From assembly GCA_024349245.1 (NCBI GenBank), contig JALDNG010002548.1:1-64000 (forward strand): a stretch of DNA of 64,000 nucleotides, written 5' to 3'. A program made the translations under genes and the position numbers. Source of the DNA: Neodontobutis hainanensis. Lineage: Eukaryota > Chordata > Actinopteri > Gobiiformes > Odontobutidae. This document shows, one piece after another, positions 1 to 14,589 of this stretch (positions within the stretch are counted from its first letter, which is position 1; each line of letters starts with the position of its first letter). Under the pieces are notes generated by a model, which did not search any database, was not told the DNA's origin, and saw only the letters and a program-made list of their open reading frames with translations.

Positions 1-1347
1 TGTTAAGTCCAGCTGCATCACCTCTAACAGTCTGCCTCAGCTTCAGCCTCTAACATCACCTCCATCCTCTAACATCAGGCTCCAGCCTCTAACATCAGGC
101 TCCAGCCTACAGCCTCTAACATCACCTCCATCCTCTAACATCAGGCTCCAGCCTCCAGCCTCTAACATCACCTCCATCCTCCAACATCAGCCTCCAATCT
201 CTAAAATCAGCCTTCCTCCTCCATGCTCCATCCTCCAGCCTCCAGCCTCTAACATCAGACTCCTTCGTCCAGGCTCCATCCTTCATCCTCTATCCTCTAA
301 CAACAGGTTTCAGCATCCAGCCTCCATCCTCTTGCCTTCAGTCTTCAGCCTCCAGTCTCTAACATCCAGCCTCCAGTCTTCAGCCTCCAGCCTCTAACAT
401 CAGGCTCCAGCCTCTAACATCAGGCTCCAGCCTCTAACATCAGGCTCCAGCCTCTAACATCAGGCTCCAGCATCAAATACCACCTTCTTCTTGCCTCACA
501 GTGTCCATTCCATCAACAGCTTCCACCTCCAGCCTCCAGCCCCAAAACTCTCCACTAGACTCTCTTCTTTATAAATATTGTATGTAGTTCAAAACATCCA
601 TTAAATAAATTTTAACTGTATTTTTCTTTTTTTAATAGAAATAATTGTTAAATCCACCTGCATCACCTCTAACAGTCTGCCTCAGCTTCAGCCTCTAACA
701 TCAGGCCTCCAGCCTCTAACATCAGGCTCCAGCCTCTAACATCAGGCTCCAGCCTCTAACATCACCTCCATCCTCCAACATCAGCCTCCAATCTCTAAAA
801 TCAGCCTTCCTCCTCTAACATCAGACTCCTTCGTCCAGGCTCCATCCTTCATCCTCTATCCTCTAACAACAGGTTTCAGCATCCAGCCTCCATCCTCTTG
901 CCTTCAGTCTTCAGCCTCCAGTCTCTAACATCCAGCCTCCATCCTTCAGCCTCCAGCCTCTAACATCACCTCCAGCCTCCAACATCAGGCTCCAGCCTCT
1001 AACATCACCTCCAGCCTTTAACATCAGGCTCCAGCATCAAATACCACCTTCTTCTTGCCTCACAGTGTCCATTCCATCAACAGCTTCCACCTCCAGCCTC
1101 CAGCTTCCAGCCTCTAACATCAGGCTCCATCCTCCAGCCTCTAGCTTCCAGTCTTCAGCCTCTAACATCAGGCTCCAGCCTCTAACATCAGGCTCCAGCC
1201 TCCAGCATCAGCCTCCAGCCTCTAACATCAGGCTCCAGCCTCTAACATCAGGCTCCAGCACCAAATACCACCTTCCTCCTGCCTCACAGTGTCCAATCCA
1301 TCAACAGCTTCCACCTCCAGCCTCCAGCTTCCAGCCTCCAGCCCCAA

Positions 1348-1504
1348 AACTCTCCACTAGACTCTCTTCTTTATAAATATTGTATGTAGTTCAAAACATC
1401 CATTAAATAAATTTTAACTGTATTTTTCTTCTTTTAATAGAAATAATTGTTAAATCCAGCTGCATCACCTCTAACAGTCTGCCTCAGCTTCAGCCTCTAA
1501 CATC
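1348..1504 (+). repeat. Representative conserved core unit of the array
   Basis: This copy represents the ~155-bp core. In order it shows actctccactag, a TATA-like TATAAATA, a GTATGT (1382-1387), a short stretch containing either ATGAATTTT or ATAAATTTT depending on the copy, TTTTAAC, a pyrimidine tract, AATAG ending at 1440, then AAATAATTGTTAAGTCCAG or its AAATCC variant, and a run into the first spacer motif. The core is far better conserved between copies than the spacers. The GTATGT to AATAG segment is 59 bp and resembles a tiny intron, but the flanking reading frames do not join (codon T plus AA gives a stop). Its role is unknown. Confidence 0.85.
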
Positions 1505-4500
1505 AGGCTCCCAGCCTCTTACATCAGGCTCCAGCCTCTAACATCAGGCTCCAGCACCAAATACCACCTTCAGCCTTCCTCACAGTGTCCATTCCATCGA
1601 CAGCTTTCACCATCAAGCATCACCTCAAGCCTCTTACATCAGGCTCCAGCCTCTAACATCAGGCTCCAGCACCAAATACCACCTTCCTCCTGCCTCACAG
1701 TGTCCAATCCATCAACAGCTCCACCTCCAGCCTCCAGCTTCCAGCCTCCAGCCCCAAAACTCTCCACTAGACTCTCTTCTTTATAAATATTGTATGTAGT
1801 TCAAAACATCCATTAAATGAATTTTAACTGTATTTTTCTTCTTTTAATAGAAATAATTGTTAAGTCCAGCTGCATCACCTCTAACAGTCTGCCTCAGCTT
1901 CAGCCTCTAACATCACCTCCATCCTCTAACATCAGGCTCCAGCCTCCAGCCTCTAACATCAGGCTCCAGCCTCAGCCTCTAACATCACCTCAGCCTCTAA
2001 CATCAGGCTCCAGCCTCCAGCCTCTAACATCACCTCCATCCTCCAACATCAGCCTCCAATCTCTAAAATCAGCCTTCCTCCTCCATCAGGCTCCAGCCTC
2101 CAGCCTCCAGCCTCTAACATCAGACTCCTTCGTCCAGGCTCCATCCTTCATCCTCTATCCTCTAACAACAGGTTTCAGCATCCAGCCTCCATCCTCTTGC
2201 CTCAGTCTTCAGCCTCCAGCTCTAACATCACCTCCAGCCTCTAACATCCAGCCTCCAGCCTCCAGCCTCTAACATCACCTCCAGCCTCTTAACATCAGGC
2301 TCCAGCCTCTAACATCAGGCTCCAGCACCAAATACCACCTTCCTCCTGCCTCACAGTGTCCAATCCATCAACAGCTTCCACCTCCAGCCTCCAGCCCCAA
2401 AACTCTCCACTAGACTCTCTTCTTTATAAATATTGTATGTAGTTCAAAACATCCATTAAATGAATTTTAACTGTATTTTTCTTCTTTTAATAGAAATAAT
2501 TGTTAAGTCCAGCTGCATCACCTCTAACAGTCTGCCTCAGCTTCAGCCTCTAACATCAGCCTCCAGCCTCCATCCTCCAGCCTCCAGCCTCTAACATCAG
2601 GCTCCAGCCTTCTTCCTCCAGCCTCCAGCCTCTAGCTTCCAGTCTTCAGCCTCTAACATCAGGCTCCAGCCTCCATCCTCTAACATCAGCCTCCAGCCTC
2701 TAACATCAGGCTCCAGCCTCTAACATCAGCCTCTAACATCAGGCTCCAGCCTCTAACATCACCTCCATCCTCCAACATCAGGCTCCAGCCTCAGCCTCTA
2801 ACATCAGCCTCCATCCTCCAGCCTCCAGCCTCCAACATCCAGCCTCCATCCTCCAGCCTCAGCCTCTAACATCACCTCCAGCCTCCAGCCTCCAGCCTCC
2901 AGCTTCCAGCCTCCAGCCTCCAGCTTCCAGCCTCCAGCCCCAAAACTCTCCACTAGACTCTCTTCTTTATAAATATTGTATATAGTTCAAAACATCCATT
3001 AAATGAATTTTAACTGTATTTTTCTTCTTTTAATAGAAATAATTGTTAAGTCCAGCTGCATCACCTCTAACAGTCTGCCTCAGCTTCAGCCTCTAACATC
3101 ACCTCCAGCCTCTAACATCAGGCTCCAGCCTCAGCCTCTAACATCAGGCTCCAGCTCCATCACCACAGCTCTAACATCAGTCCATCCTCACAGCCTCCTT
3201 GCCTCTAACAACATTCAGCATCCAGCCTCCACCTCCAGCCTCCACATCAGCCTCAAGCCTCTAACATCAGGCTCCAGCCTCTAACATCAGGCTCCAGCAT
3301 CAAATACCACCTTCTTCTTGCCTCACAGTGTCCATTCCATCAACAGCTTCCACCTCCAGCCTCCAGCTTCCAGCCTCTAACATCAGGCTCCATCCTCCAG
3401 CCTCTAGCCTCTAGCTTCCAGTCTTCAGCCTCTAACATCAGGCTCCAGCCTCTAACATCAGGCTCCAGCACCAAATACCAACCTTCTCCTGCCTCACAGT
3501 GTCCATTCCATCGACAGCTTTCACCACCAGCATCACCTCAGCTCTCACATCATCCCAGCCTCTAACATATTGTATGTAGTTCAGAACATCCATTAAATGA
3601 ATTTTAACTGTATTTTTCTTCTTTTAATAGAAATAATTGTTAAGTCCAGCTGCATCACCTCTAACAGTCTGCCTCAGCTTCAGCCTCTAACATCACTTCC
3701 ATCCTCTAACATCAGGCTCCAGCCTTTAACATCAGGCTCCAGTCTCTAACATCAGGCTCCAGCCTCTAACATCAGGCTCCAGCACCAAATACCACCTTCG
3801 TCCTTCCTCACAGTGTCCATTCCATCGACAGCTTTAACCACCAAGCATCACCTCAAACCTCTTACATCAGGCTCCAGCCTCTAACATCAGGGTCCAGCCT
3901 CTAACATCAGCCTCCAGCACCAAATACCACCTTCCTCCTGCCTCACAGTGTCCAATCCATCAACATTTTCCACCTCCAGCCTCCAACTTCCAGCCTCCAG
4001 CCCTAAAAACTCTCCACTAGACTCTCTTCTTTATAAATATTGTATGTAGTTCAAAACATCCATTAAATGAATTTTAACTGTATTTTTCTTCTTTTAATAG
4101 AAATAATTGTTAAGTCCAGCTGCATCACCTCTAACAGTCTGCCTCAGCTTCAGCCTCTAACATCACCTCCAGCCTCTAACATCAGGCTCCAGCCTCCAGC
4201 CTCTAACATCACCTCCATCCTCCAACATCAGCCTCCAATCTCTAAAATCAGCCTTCCTCCTCCATGCTCCAGCCTCCAGCCTCCAGCCTCTTACATCAGA
4301 CTCCTTCGTCCAGGCTCCATCCTTCATCCTCTATCCTCTAACAACAGGTTTCAGCATCCAGCCTCCATCCTCTTGCCTTCAGTCTTCAGCCTCCAGTCTC
4401 TAACATCCAGCCTCCAGTCTTCAGCCTCCAGCCTCTAACATCAGGCTCCAGCCTCTAACATCAATCAGGCTCCAGCCTCTAACATCAGGCTCCAGCACCA

Positions 4501-6261
4501 AATACCACCTTCTCCTGCCTCACAGTGTCCATTCCATCAACAGCTTCCACCTCCAGCCTCCAGCTTCCAGCCTCCAGCCCCAAAACTCTCCACTAGACTC
4601 TCTTCTTTATAAATATTGTATGTAGTTCAAAACATCCATTAAATAAATTTTAACTGTATTTTTCTTCTTTTAATAGAAATAATTGTTAAATCCAGCTGCA
4701 TCACCTCTAACAGTCTGCCTCAGCTTCAGCCTCAGCCTCTAGCCTCTAGCTTCCAGTCTTCAGCCTCTAACATCAGGCTCCAGCCTCAAACATCAGGCTC
4801 CAGCACCAAATACCACCTTTGTCCTGCCTCACAGTGTCCATTCCATCGACATCTTACACCACCAAGCATCACCTCAAGCCTCTTACATCAGGCTCCAGCC
4901 TCTAACATCAGGCTCCAGCACCAAATACCACCTTAGCCTTCCTCACAGTGTCCATTCCATCGACAGCTTTCACCACCAAGCATCACCTCAAGCCTCTTAC
5001 ATCAGGCTCCAGCCTCTAACATCAGGCTCCAGCACCAAATACTACCTTCGTCCTTCCTCACAGTGTCCATTCCATCGACAGCTTTCACCACCAAGCATCA
5101 CCTCAAGCCTCTTACATCAGGCTCCAGCCTCTAACATCAGGCTCCAGCCTCTAACATCAGGCTCCAGCACCAAATACCACCTTCCTCCTGCCTCACAGTG
5201 TCCAACCAGCCTCAGCTTCCAGCCTCCAAAAACTCTCCACTAGACTCTCTTCTTTATAAATATTGTATGTAGTTCAAAACATCCATTAAATGAATTTTAA
5301 CTGTATTTTTCTTCTTTTAATAGAAATAATTGTTAAATCCAGCTGCATCACCTCTCTAACAGTCTGCCTCAGCCTCTAACATCAGCCTCTAACATCAGGC
5401 CTCCAGCCTCTAACATCAGGCTCCAGCCTCTAACATCAGGCTCCAGCCTCTAACATCAGGCTCCAGCACCAAATACCACCTTCCTCCTGCCTCACAGTGT
5501 CCAATCCATCAACATTTTCCACCTCCAGCCTCCAACTTCCAGCCTCCAGCCCCAAAACTCTCCACTAGACTCTCTTCTTTATAAATATTGTATGTAGTTC
5601 AAAACATCCATTAAATGAATTTTAACTGTATTTTTCTTCTTTTAATAGAAATAATTGTTAAGTCCAGCTGCATCACCTCTAACAGTCTGCCTCAGCTTCA
5701 GCCTCTAACATCACCTCCAGCCTCTAACATCAGGCTCCAGCCTCCAGCCTCTAACATCACCTCCATCCTAACATCAGGCTCCAGCCTCTAACATCATGCT
5801 CCTGCCTCCAGCCTCTAACATCAGGCTCCAGCCTCCAGCCTCTAACATCACCTCCAGCCTCTAACATCAGGCTCCAGCCTCCAGCCTCTAACATCAGACT
5901 CCTTTGTCCAGCCTCCATCCTTCATCCTCTATCCTCTAACAACAGGTTTCAGCATCCAGCCTCCATCCTCTAACATCAGCTCCAGCCTCCAGCTCCAGCC
6001 TCTAACATCACCTCCAGCCTCTAACATCAGGCTCCAGCCTCCAGCCTCTAACATCACCTCCAGCCTCTAACATCAGGCTCCAGCCTCCAACATCAGCCTC
6101 CAGCCTCTAACATCAGGCTCCATCCTCCAGCCTCTAGCCTCTAACATCCAGTCTTCCAGCCTCTAACATCAGGCTCCAGCCTCTAACATCAGGCCTCCAG
6201 CACCAAATACCACCTTCTTCCTCCAGCCTCCATCAGGCTCCAGCCTCCAGCCTCTAACATC

Positions 6262-6305
6262 AGCTCCAGCCTCCAGCCTCCAGCCTCCAGCCTCCAGCCT
6301 CCAAC
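6262..6305 (-). other. Heptamer run with two-tier G-quadruplex potential
   Basis: Read on the minus strand, the run of cctccag heptamers gives GGAGGCTGGAGGCTGGAGG repeats, that is, many GG pairs separated by 1-2 bases. Similar runs occur near 2555-2590 and 2815-2930. By sequence alone this fits a two-tetrad G-quadruplex motif; folding is an inference. Confidence 0.4.
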
Positions 6306-9300
6306 ATCAGGCTCCAGCCTCTAACATCACCTCCAGCCTCTAGCCTCTAGCTTCCAGTCTTCAGCCTCTAACATCAGCCTCAGGCTCCAGCACCAAATAC
6401 CACCTTCCTCCTGCCTCAGTGTCCAATCCATCAACAGCTTCCACCTCCAGCCTCCTCCAGCCTCCAGCTTCCAGCCTCCAGCCTCAAAACTCTCCACTAG
6501 ACTCTCTTCTTTATAAATATTGTATGTAGTTCAAAACATCCATTAAATGAATTTTAACTGTATTTTTCTTCTTTTAATAGAAATAATTGTTAAGTCCAGC
6601 TGCATCACCTCTAACAGTCTGCCTCAGCTTCAGCCTCTAACATCAGCCTCCAGCCTCTAGCCTCTAACATCCAGCCTCTAACATCAGGCTCCAGCCTCCA
6701 GCCTCTAACATCAGGCTCCAGCCTCCATCAGGCTCCAGCCTCTAACATCAGGCTCCAGCACCAAATACCACCTTCCTCCTGCCTCACAGTCTCCAATCCA
6801 TCAATATTTTCCACCTCCAGCCTCGAACTTCCAGCCTCCAGCCCTAAAATCTCTCCACTAGACTCTCTTATTTATAAATATTGTATGTAGTTCAAAACAT
6901 CCATTAAATGAATTTTAACTGTATTTTTCTTCTTTTAATAGAAATAATTGTTAAGTCCAGCTGCATCACCTCTAACAGTCTTCCTCAGCTTCAGCCTCTA
7001 ACATCACCTCCATCCTCTAACATCAGGCTCCACCCTCTAACATCAGGCTCCAGCCTAAAGCCTCTAACATCACCTCCATCCTTTTACATCAGGCTCCTGC
7101 CTCCAGCCTCTAACATCATGCTCCTGCCTCCAGCCTCTAACATCAGGCTCCAGCCTACAGCCTCTAACATCACCTCCATCCTCTAACATCAGGCTCCAGC
7201 CTCCAGCCTCTAACATCACCTCCATCCTCCAACATCAGCCTCCAATCTCTAAAATCAGCCTTCCTCCTCCATGCTCCATCCTCCAGCCTCCAGCCTCTAA
7301 CATCAGACTCCTTCGTCCAGGCTCCATCCTTCATCCTCTATCCTCTAAGAACAGGTTTCAGCATCCAGCCTCCATCCTCTTGCCTTTAGTCTTCAGCCTC
7401 CAGTCTCTAACATCCAGCCTCCAGTCTTCAGCCTCCAGCCTGTAACATCACCTCCAGCCTCCAACATCAGGCTCCAGCCTCCAGTCTCTAACATCACCTC
7501 CAGCCTCTAACATCAGGCTCCAGCATCAAATACCACCTTCTTCTTGCCTCACAGTGTCCATTCCACCACCTCCAGCCTCCAGCTTCCAGCCTCTAACATC
7601 AGGCTCCATCCTCCAGCCTCTAGCCTCTAGCTTCCAGTCTTCAGCCTCTAACATCAGGCTCCAGCCTCTAACATCAGGCTCCAGCACCAAATACCACCTT
7701 CCTCCTGCCTCAGTGTCCAATCCATCAACAGCTTCCACCTCCAGCCTCCAGCTTCCAGCCTCCAGCCCCAAAACTCTCCACTAGACTCTCTTCTTTATAA
7801 ATATTGTATGTAGTTCAAAACATCCATTAAATGAATTTTAACTGTATTTTTCTTCTTTTAATAGAAATAATTGTTAAATCCAGCTGCATCACCTCTAAAA
7901 CATCAGGCTCCAGCCTACAGCCTCTAACATCACCTCCGTCCTCTAACATCAGGCTCCAGCCTCCAGCCTCTAACATCACCTCCATCCTCCAACATCAGCC
8001 TCCAATCTCTAAAATCAGCCTTCCTCCTCCATGCTCCATCCTCCAGCCTCCAGCCTCTAACATCAGACTCCTTCGTCCAGGCTCCATCCTTCATCCTCTA
8101 TCCTCTAAGAACAGGTTTCAGCATCCAGCCTCCATCCTCTTGCCTTTAGTCTTCAGCCTCCAGTCTCTAACATCCATCCTCCAGTCTTCAGCCTCCAGCC
8201 TCTAACATCACCTCCAGCCTCCAACATCAGGCTCCAGCCTCCAGCCTCTAACATCACCTCCAGCCTCTAACATCAGGCTCCAGCATCAAATACCACCTTC
8301 TTCTTGCCTCACAGTGTCCATTCCATCAACAGCTTCCACCTCCAGCCTCCAGCTTCCCGCCTCTAACATCAGGCTCCATCCTCCAACATCTAGCCTCTAG
8401 CTTCCAGTCTTCAGCCTCTAACATCAGGTTCCAGCCTCTAACATCAGGCTCCATCCTCCAGCCTCTAGCCTCTAGCTTACAGTCTTCAGCCTCTAACATC
8501 CGGCTCCAGCCTCTAACAGCAGGCTCCAGCACCAAATACCACCTTCCTCCTGCCTTACAGTGTCCAATCCATCAACATCTTCCACCTCCATCCTCCAGCT
8601 TCCAGCCTCAAGCCCCAAAACTCTCCACTAGACTCTCTTCTTTATAAATATTGTATGTAGTTCAAAACATCCATTAAATAAATTTTAACTGTATTTTTCT
8701 TCTTTTAATAGAAATAATTGTTAAATTCAGCTGCATCACCTCTAACAGTCTGCCTCAGCTTCAGCCTCTAACATCACCTCCATCCTCTAACATCAGGCTC
8801 CAGCCTTTAACATCAGGCTCCAGCCTCTAACATCAGGCTCCAGCCTCTTACATCAGGCTCCAGCCTCTAACATCAGGCTCCAGCACCAAATACCACCTTC
8901 GTCCTGCCTCAGAGTGTCCATTCCATCGACAGCTTTCACCACCAAGCATCACCTCAAGCCTCTTACATCAGGCTCCAGCCTCTAACATCAGGCTCCAGCC
9001 TCTAACATCAGGCTCCAGCACCAAATACCACCTTCCTCCTGCCTCACAGTGTCCAATCCATCAACATTTTCCACCTCCAGCCTCCAACTTCCAGCCTCCA
9101 GCCCTAAAAACTCTCCACTAGACTTTTTTCTTTATAAATATTGTATGTAGTTCAAAACATCCATTAAATGAACTTTAACTGTATTTTTCTTCTTTTAATA
9201 GAAATAATTGTTAAGTCCAGCTGCATCACCTCTAACAGTCTGCCTCAGCTTCAGCCTCTAACATCACCTCCATCCTCTAACATCATGCTCCTGCCTCCAG

Positions 9301-9730
9301 CCTCTAACATCAGGCTCAAGCCTACAGCCTCTAACATCACCTCCATCCTCTAACATCAGGCTCCAGCCTCCAGCCTCTAACATCACCTCCATCCTCCAAC
9401 ATCAGCCTCCAATCTCTAAAATCAGCCTTCCTCCTCCATGCTCCATCCTCCAGCCTCCAGCCTATCCTCTAACAACAGGTTTCAGCATCCAGCCTCCATC
9501 CTCTTGCCTTCAGTCTCCAGTCTCTAACATCCAGCCTCCAGTCTTCAGCCTCCAGCCTCTAACATCACCTCCAGCCTCTAACATCAGGCTCCAGCCTCCA
9601 GCCTCTAACATCACCTCCAGCCTCCATCATCAGGCTCCAGCCTCCAGCCTCTAACATCACCTCCAGCCTCTAACATCAGGCTCCAGCCTCTAACATCAGG
9701 CTCCAGCCTCTAACATCAGGCTCCATCACC

Positions 9731-9910
9731 AAATACCACCTTCGTCCTGCCTTACAGTGTCCATTCCATCGACAGCTTTGACCACCAAGCATCACCTCAA
9801 GCCTCTTACATCAGGCTCCAGCACCAAATACCACCTTCGTCCTTCCTCACAGTGTCCATTCCATCGACAGCTTTCACCACCAAGCATCACCTCAAGCCTC
9901 TTACATCAGG
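9731..9910 (+). repeat. Representative spacer module with cacagtgtccattcc
   Basis: This spacer module recurs through the array: caccaaataccacctt, then a cttcgtcctgcct-type segment, cacagtgtccattcc, catcgacagctttgacc or tttcacc, accaagcatcacctcaagcc, and back to the 20-bp motif. A sister version reads gtccaatccatcaac and leads directly into the core. The two versions alternate in different copies, so spacers are assembled from modules and not from a single decaying unit. No function can be assigned. Confidence 0.75.
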
Positions 9911-12900
9911 CTCCAGCCTCTAACATCAGGCTCCAGCCTACAGCCTCTAACATCACCTCCATCTTCCAACATCAGCCTCCAATCTCTAAAATCAGCCTTC
10001 CTCCTCCATGCTCCATCCTCCAGCCTCCAGCCTCTAACATCAGACTCCTTCGTCCAGGCTCCATCCTTCATCCTCTATCCTCTAACAACAGGTTTCAGCA
10101 TCCAGCCTCCATCCTCTTGCCTTCAGTCTTCAGCCTCCAGTCTCTAACATCCAGCCTCCAGTCTTCAGCCTCCAGCCTCTAACATCACCTCCAGCCTCTA
10201 ACATCAGGCTCCAGCCTCCAGCCTCTAACATCACCTCCAGCCTCTAACATCAGGCTCCAGCCTTTAACATCAGGCTCCAGCACCAAATACCACCTTCCTC
10301 CTGCCTCACAGTGTCCAATTTTCCACCTCCAGCCTCCAACCTCCAGCCTCCAGCCCTAAAACTCTCCACTAGACTCTCTTCTTTATAAATATTGTATGTA
10401 GTTCAAAACATCCATTAAATGAATTTTAACTGTATTTTTCTTCTTTTAATAGAAATAATTGTTAAGTCCAGCTGCATCACCTTTAACAGTCTGCCTCAGC
10501 TTCAGCCTCTAACATCACCTCCATCCTCCAACATCAGCCTCCAATCTCTAAAATCAGCCTTCCTCCTCCATGCTCCATCCTCCAGCCTCCAGCCTCTAAC
10601 ATCAGACTCCTTCGTCCAGGCTCCATCCTTCATCCTCTATCCTCTAAGAACAGGTTTCAGCATCCAGCCTCCATCCTCTTGCCTTTAGTCTTCAGCCTCC
10701 AGTCTCTAACATCCAGCCTCCAGTCTTCAGCCTCCAGCCTCTAACATCACCTCCAGCCTCTAACATCAGGCTCCAGCATCAAATACCACCTTCTTCTTGC
10801 CTCACAGTGTCCATTCCATCAACAGCTTCCACCTAACATCAGGCTCCATCCTCCAACATCTAGCCTCTAGCTTCCAGTCTTCAGCCTATAACATCAGGTT
10901 CCAGCCTCTAACATCAGGCTCCATCCTCCAGCCTCTAGCCTCTAGCTTCCAGTCTTCAGCCTCTAACATCAGGCTCCAGCCTCTAACAGCAGGCTCCAGC
11001 ATCAAATACCACCTTCCTCCTGCCTCACAGTGTCCAATCCATCAACAGCTTCCACCTCCATCCTCCAGCTTCCAGCCTCCAGCCCCAAAACTCTCCACTA
11101 GACTCTCTTCTTTATAAATATTGTATGTAGTTCAATACATCCATTAAATGCATTTTAACTGTATTTTTCTTCTTTTAATAGAAATAATTGTTAAGTCCAG
11201 CTGCATCACCTCTAACAGTCTGCCTCAGCTTCAGCCTCTAACATCAGAACATCAGGCTCCAGCCTCTAACATCAGGCTCCAGCACCAAATACCATCTTCG
11301 TCCTGCCTCACAGTGTCCATTCCATCGACAGCTTTCACCACCAAGCATCACCTCAGGCCTCTTACATCAGGATCCAGCCTCTAACATCAGGCTCTAGCAC
11401 CAAATACCACCTTCGTCCTTCCTCACAGTGTCTATTCCATCGACAGCTTTCACCACCAAGCATCACCTCAAGCCTCTTACATCAGGCTCCAGCCTACAGC
11501 CTCTAACATCACCTCCATCCTCTAACATCAGGCTCCAGCCTCCAGCCTCTAACATCACCTCCATCCTCCAACATCAGCCTCCAATCTCTAAAATCAGCCT
11601 TCCTCCTCCATGCTCCATCCTCCAGCCTCCAGCCTCTAACATCAGACTCCTTCGTCCAGGCTCCATCCTTCATCCTCTATCCTCTAACAACAGATTTCAG
11701 CATCCAGCCTCCATCCTCTTGCCTTCAGTCTTCAGCCTCCAGTCTCTAACATCCAGCCTCCAGTCTTCAGCCTCCAGCCTCTAACATCACCTCCAGCCTC
11801 CAACATCAGGCTCCAGCCTCCAGCCTCTAACATCACCTCCAGCCTCTAACATCAGGATCCAGCATCAAATACCACCTTCTTCTTGCCTCACAGTGTCCAT
11901 TCCATCAACAGCTTCCACCTCCAGCCTCCAGCTTCCAGCCTATAACATCAGGCTCCATCCTCCAACATCTAGCCTCTAGCTTTCAGTCTTCAGCCTCTAA
12001 CATCAGGTTCCAGCCTCTAACATCAGGCTCCAGCACCAAATACCACCTTCGTCCTGCCTCACAGTGTCCATTCCATCGACAGCTTTCACCACCAAGCATC
12101 ACCTCAAGCCTCTTACATCAGGCTCCAGCCTCTAACATCAGGCTCCAGCACCAAATACCACCTTCCTCCTGCCTCACAGTGTCCAATCCATCAACAGCTT
12201 CCACCTCCAGCCTCCAGCTTCCAGCCTCCAGCCCCAAAACTCTCCACTAGACTCTCTTCTTTATAAATATTGTATGTAGTTCAAAACATCCATTAAATAA
12301 ATTTTAACTGTATTTTTCTTCTTTTAATAGAAATAATTGTTAAGTCCAGCTGCATCACCTCTAACAGTCTGCCTCAGCTTCAGCCTCTAACATCACCTCC
12401 ATCCTCTAACATCAGGCTCCAGCCTCCAGCCTCTAACATCACCTCCAGCCTCCAACATCAGGCTCCAGCCTCTAACATCAGGCTCCAGCATCAAATACCA
12501 CCTTCTTCTGCCTCACAGTGTCCATTCCATCAACAGCTTCCACCTCCAGCCTCCAGCCTCTAACATCAGGCTCCAGCACCAAATACCACCTTCATCCTGC
12601 CTCACAGTGTCCAATCCATCAACATTTTCCACCTCCAGCCTCCAACTTCCAGCCTCCAGCCCTAAAAACTCTCCACTATACTCTCTTCTTTATAAATATT
12701 GTATGTAGTTCAAAACATCCATTAAATGAATTTTAACTGTATTTTTCTTCTTTTAATAGAAATAATTGTTAAGTCCAGCTGCATCACCTCTAACAGTCTG
12801 CCTCAGCTTCAGCCTCTAACATCACCTCCATCCTCTAACATCATGCTCCTGCCTCCAGCCTCTAACATCACCTCCAGCCTCCAGCCTCTAACATCAGGCT

Positions 12901-14589
12901 CCAGTCTTCAGCCTCCAGCCTCTAACATCACCTCCATCCTCTAACATCAGCCTCCATCCTCTAAAATCAGCCTTCCTCCTCCATGCTCCATCCTCCAGCC
13001 TCCAGCCTCTAACATCAGCCTTCCTCCTCCATGCTCCATCCTCCAGCCTCCAGCCTCTAACATCAGGTTCCAGCCTCTAACATCAGCCTCCATCCTCTTG
13101 CCTTCAGTCTTCAGCCTCCAGCTCTAACAACATCAGCCTCCAGCCTCCAGCCTCCAGCCTCTAACATCACCTCCAGCCTCTAACATCAGGCTCCAGCCTC
13201 CAGCCTCTAACATCACCTCCAGCCTCCATCATCAGGCTCCAGCCTCCAGCCTCTAACATCACCTCCAGCCTCTAACATCAGGCTCCAGCCTCTAACATCA
13301 GGCTCCAGCCTCTAACATCAGGTCCTTCCTCACAGTGTCCATTCCATCGACAGCTTTGACCACCAAGCATCACCTCAAGCCTCTTACATCAGGCTCCAGC
13401 ACCAAATACCACCTTCGTCCTTCCTCACAGTGTCCATTCCATCGACAGCTTTCACCACCAAGCATCACCTCAAGCCTCTTACATCAGGCTCCAGCCTCTA
13501 ACATCAGGCTCCAGCCTCTAACATCATGCTCCTGCCTCCAGATTCTAACATCAGGCTCCAGCCTACAGCCTCTAACATCACCTCCATCTTCCAACATCAG
13601 CCTCCAATCTCTAAAATCAGCCTTCCTCCTCCATGCTCCAGCCTCCAGCCTCTAACATCAGACTCCTTCGTCCAGGCTCCATCCTTCATCCTCTATCCTC
13701 TAACAACAGGTTTCAGCATCCAGCCTCCATCCTCTTGCCTTCAGTCTTCAGCCTCCAGTCTCTAACATCCAGCCTCCAGTCTTCAGCCTCCAGCCTCTAA
13801 CATCACCTCCAGCCTCTAACATCAGGCTCCAGCCTCCAGCCTCTAACATCACCTCCAGCCTCTAACATCAGGCTCCAGCCTCTAACATCAGGCTCCAGCA
13901 CCAAATACCACCTTACTCCTGCCTCACAGTGTCCAATCCATCAACATTTTCCACCTCCATCCTCCAACTTCCAGCCTCCAGCCCTAAAAACTCTCCACTA
14001 GACTCTCTTCTTTATAAATATTGTATGTAGTTCAAAACATCCATTAAATGAATTTTAACTGTATTTTTCTTCTTTTAATAGAAATAATTGTTAAGTCCAG
14101 CTGCATCACCTCTAACAGTCTGCCTCAGCTTCAGCCTCTAACATCACCTCCATCCTCCAACATCAGCCTCCAATCTCTAAAATCAGCCTTCCTCCTCCAT
14201 GCTCCATCCTCCAGCCTCCAGCCTCTAACATCAGACTCCTTCGTCCAGCCTCCATCCTTCCTCCTCTATCCTCTAACAACAGGTTTCAGCATCCAGCCTC
14301 CATCCTCTTGCCTTCAGTCTTCAGCCTCCAGTCTCTAACATCCAGCCTCCAGTCTTCAGCCTCCAGCCTCTAACATCAGGCTCCAGCCTCTAACATCAGG
14401 CTCCAGCCTCTAACATCAGGCTCCAGCATCAAATACCACCTTATTCTTGCCTCACAGTGTCCATTCCATCAACAGCTTCCACCTCCAGCCTCCAGCTTCC
14501 AGCCTCTAACATCAGGCTCCATCCTATATCCTCTAGCCTCTAGCTTCCAGTCTTCAGCCTCTAACATCAGGCTCCAGCCTCCAGCCTCT

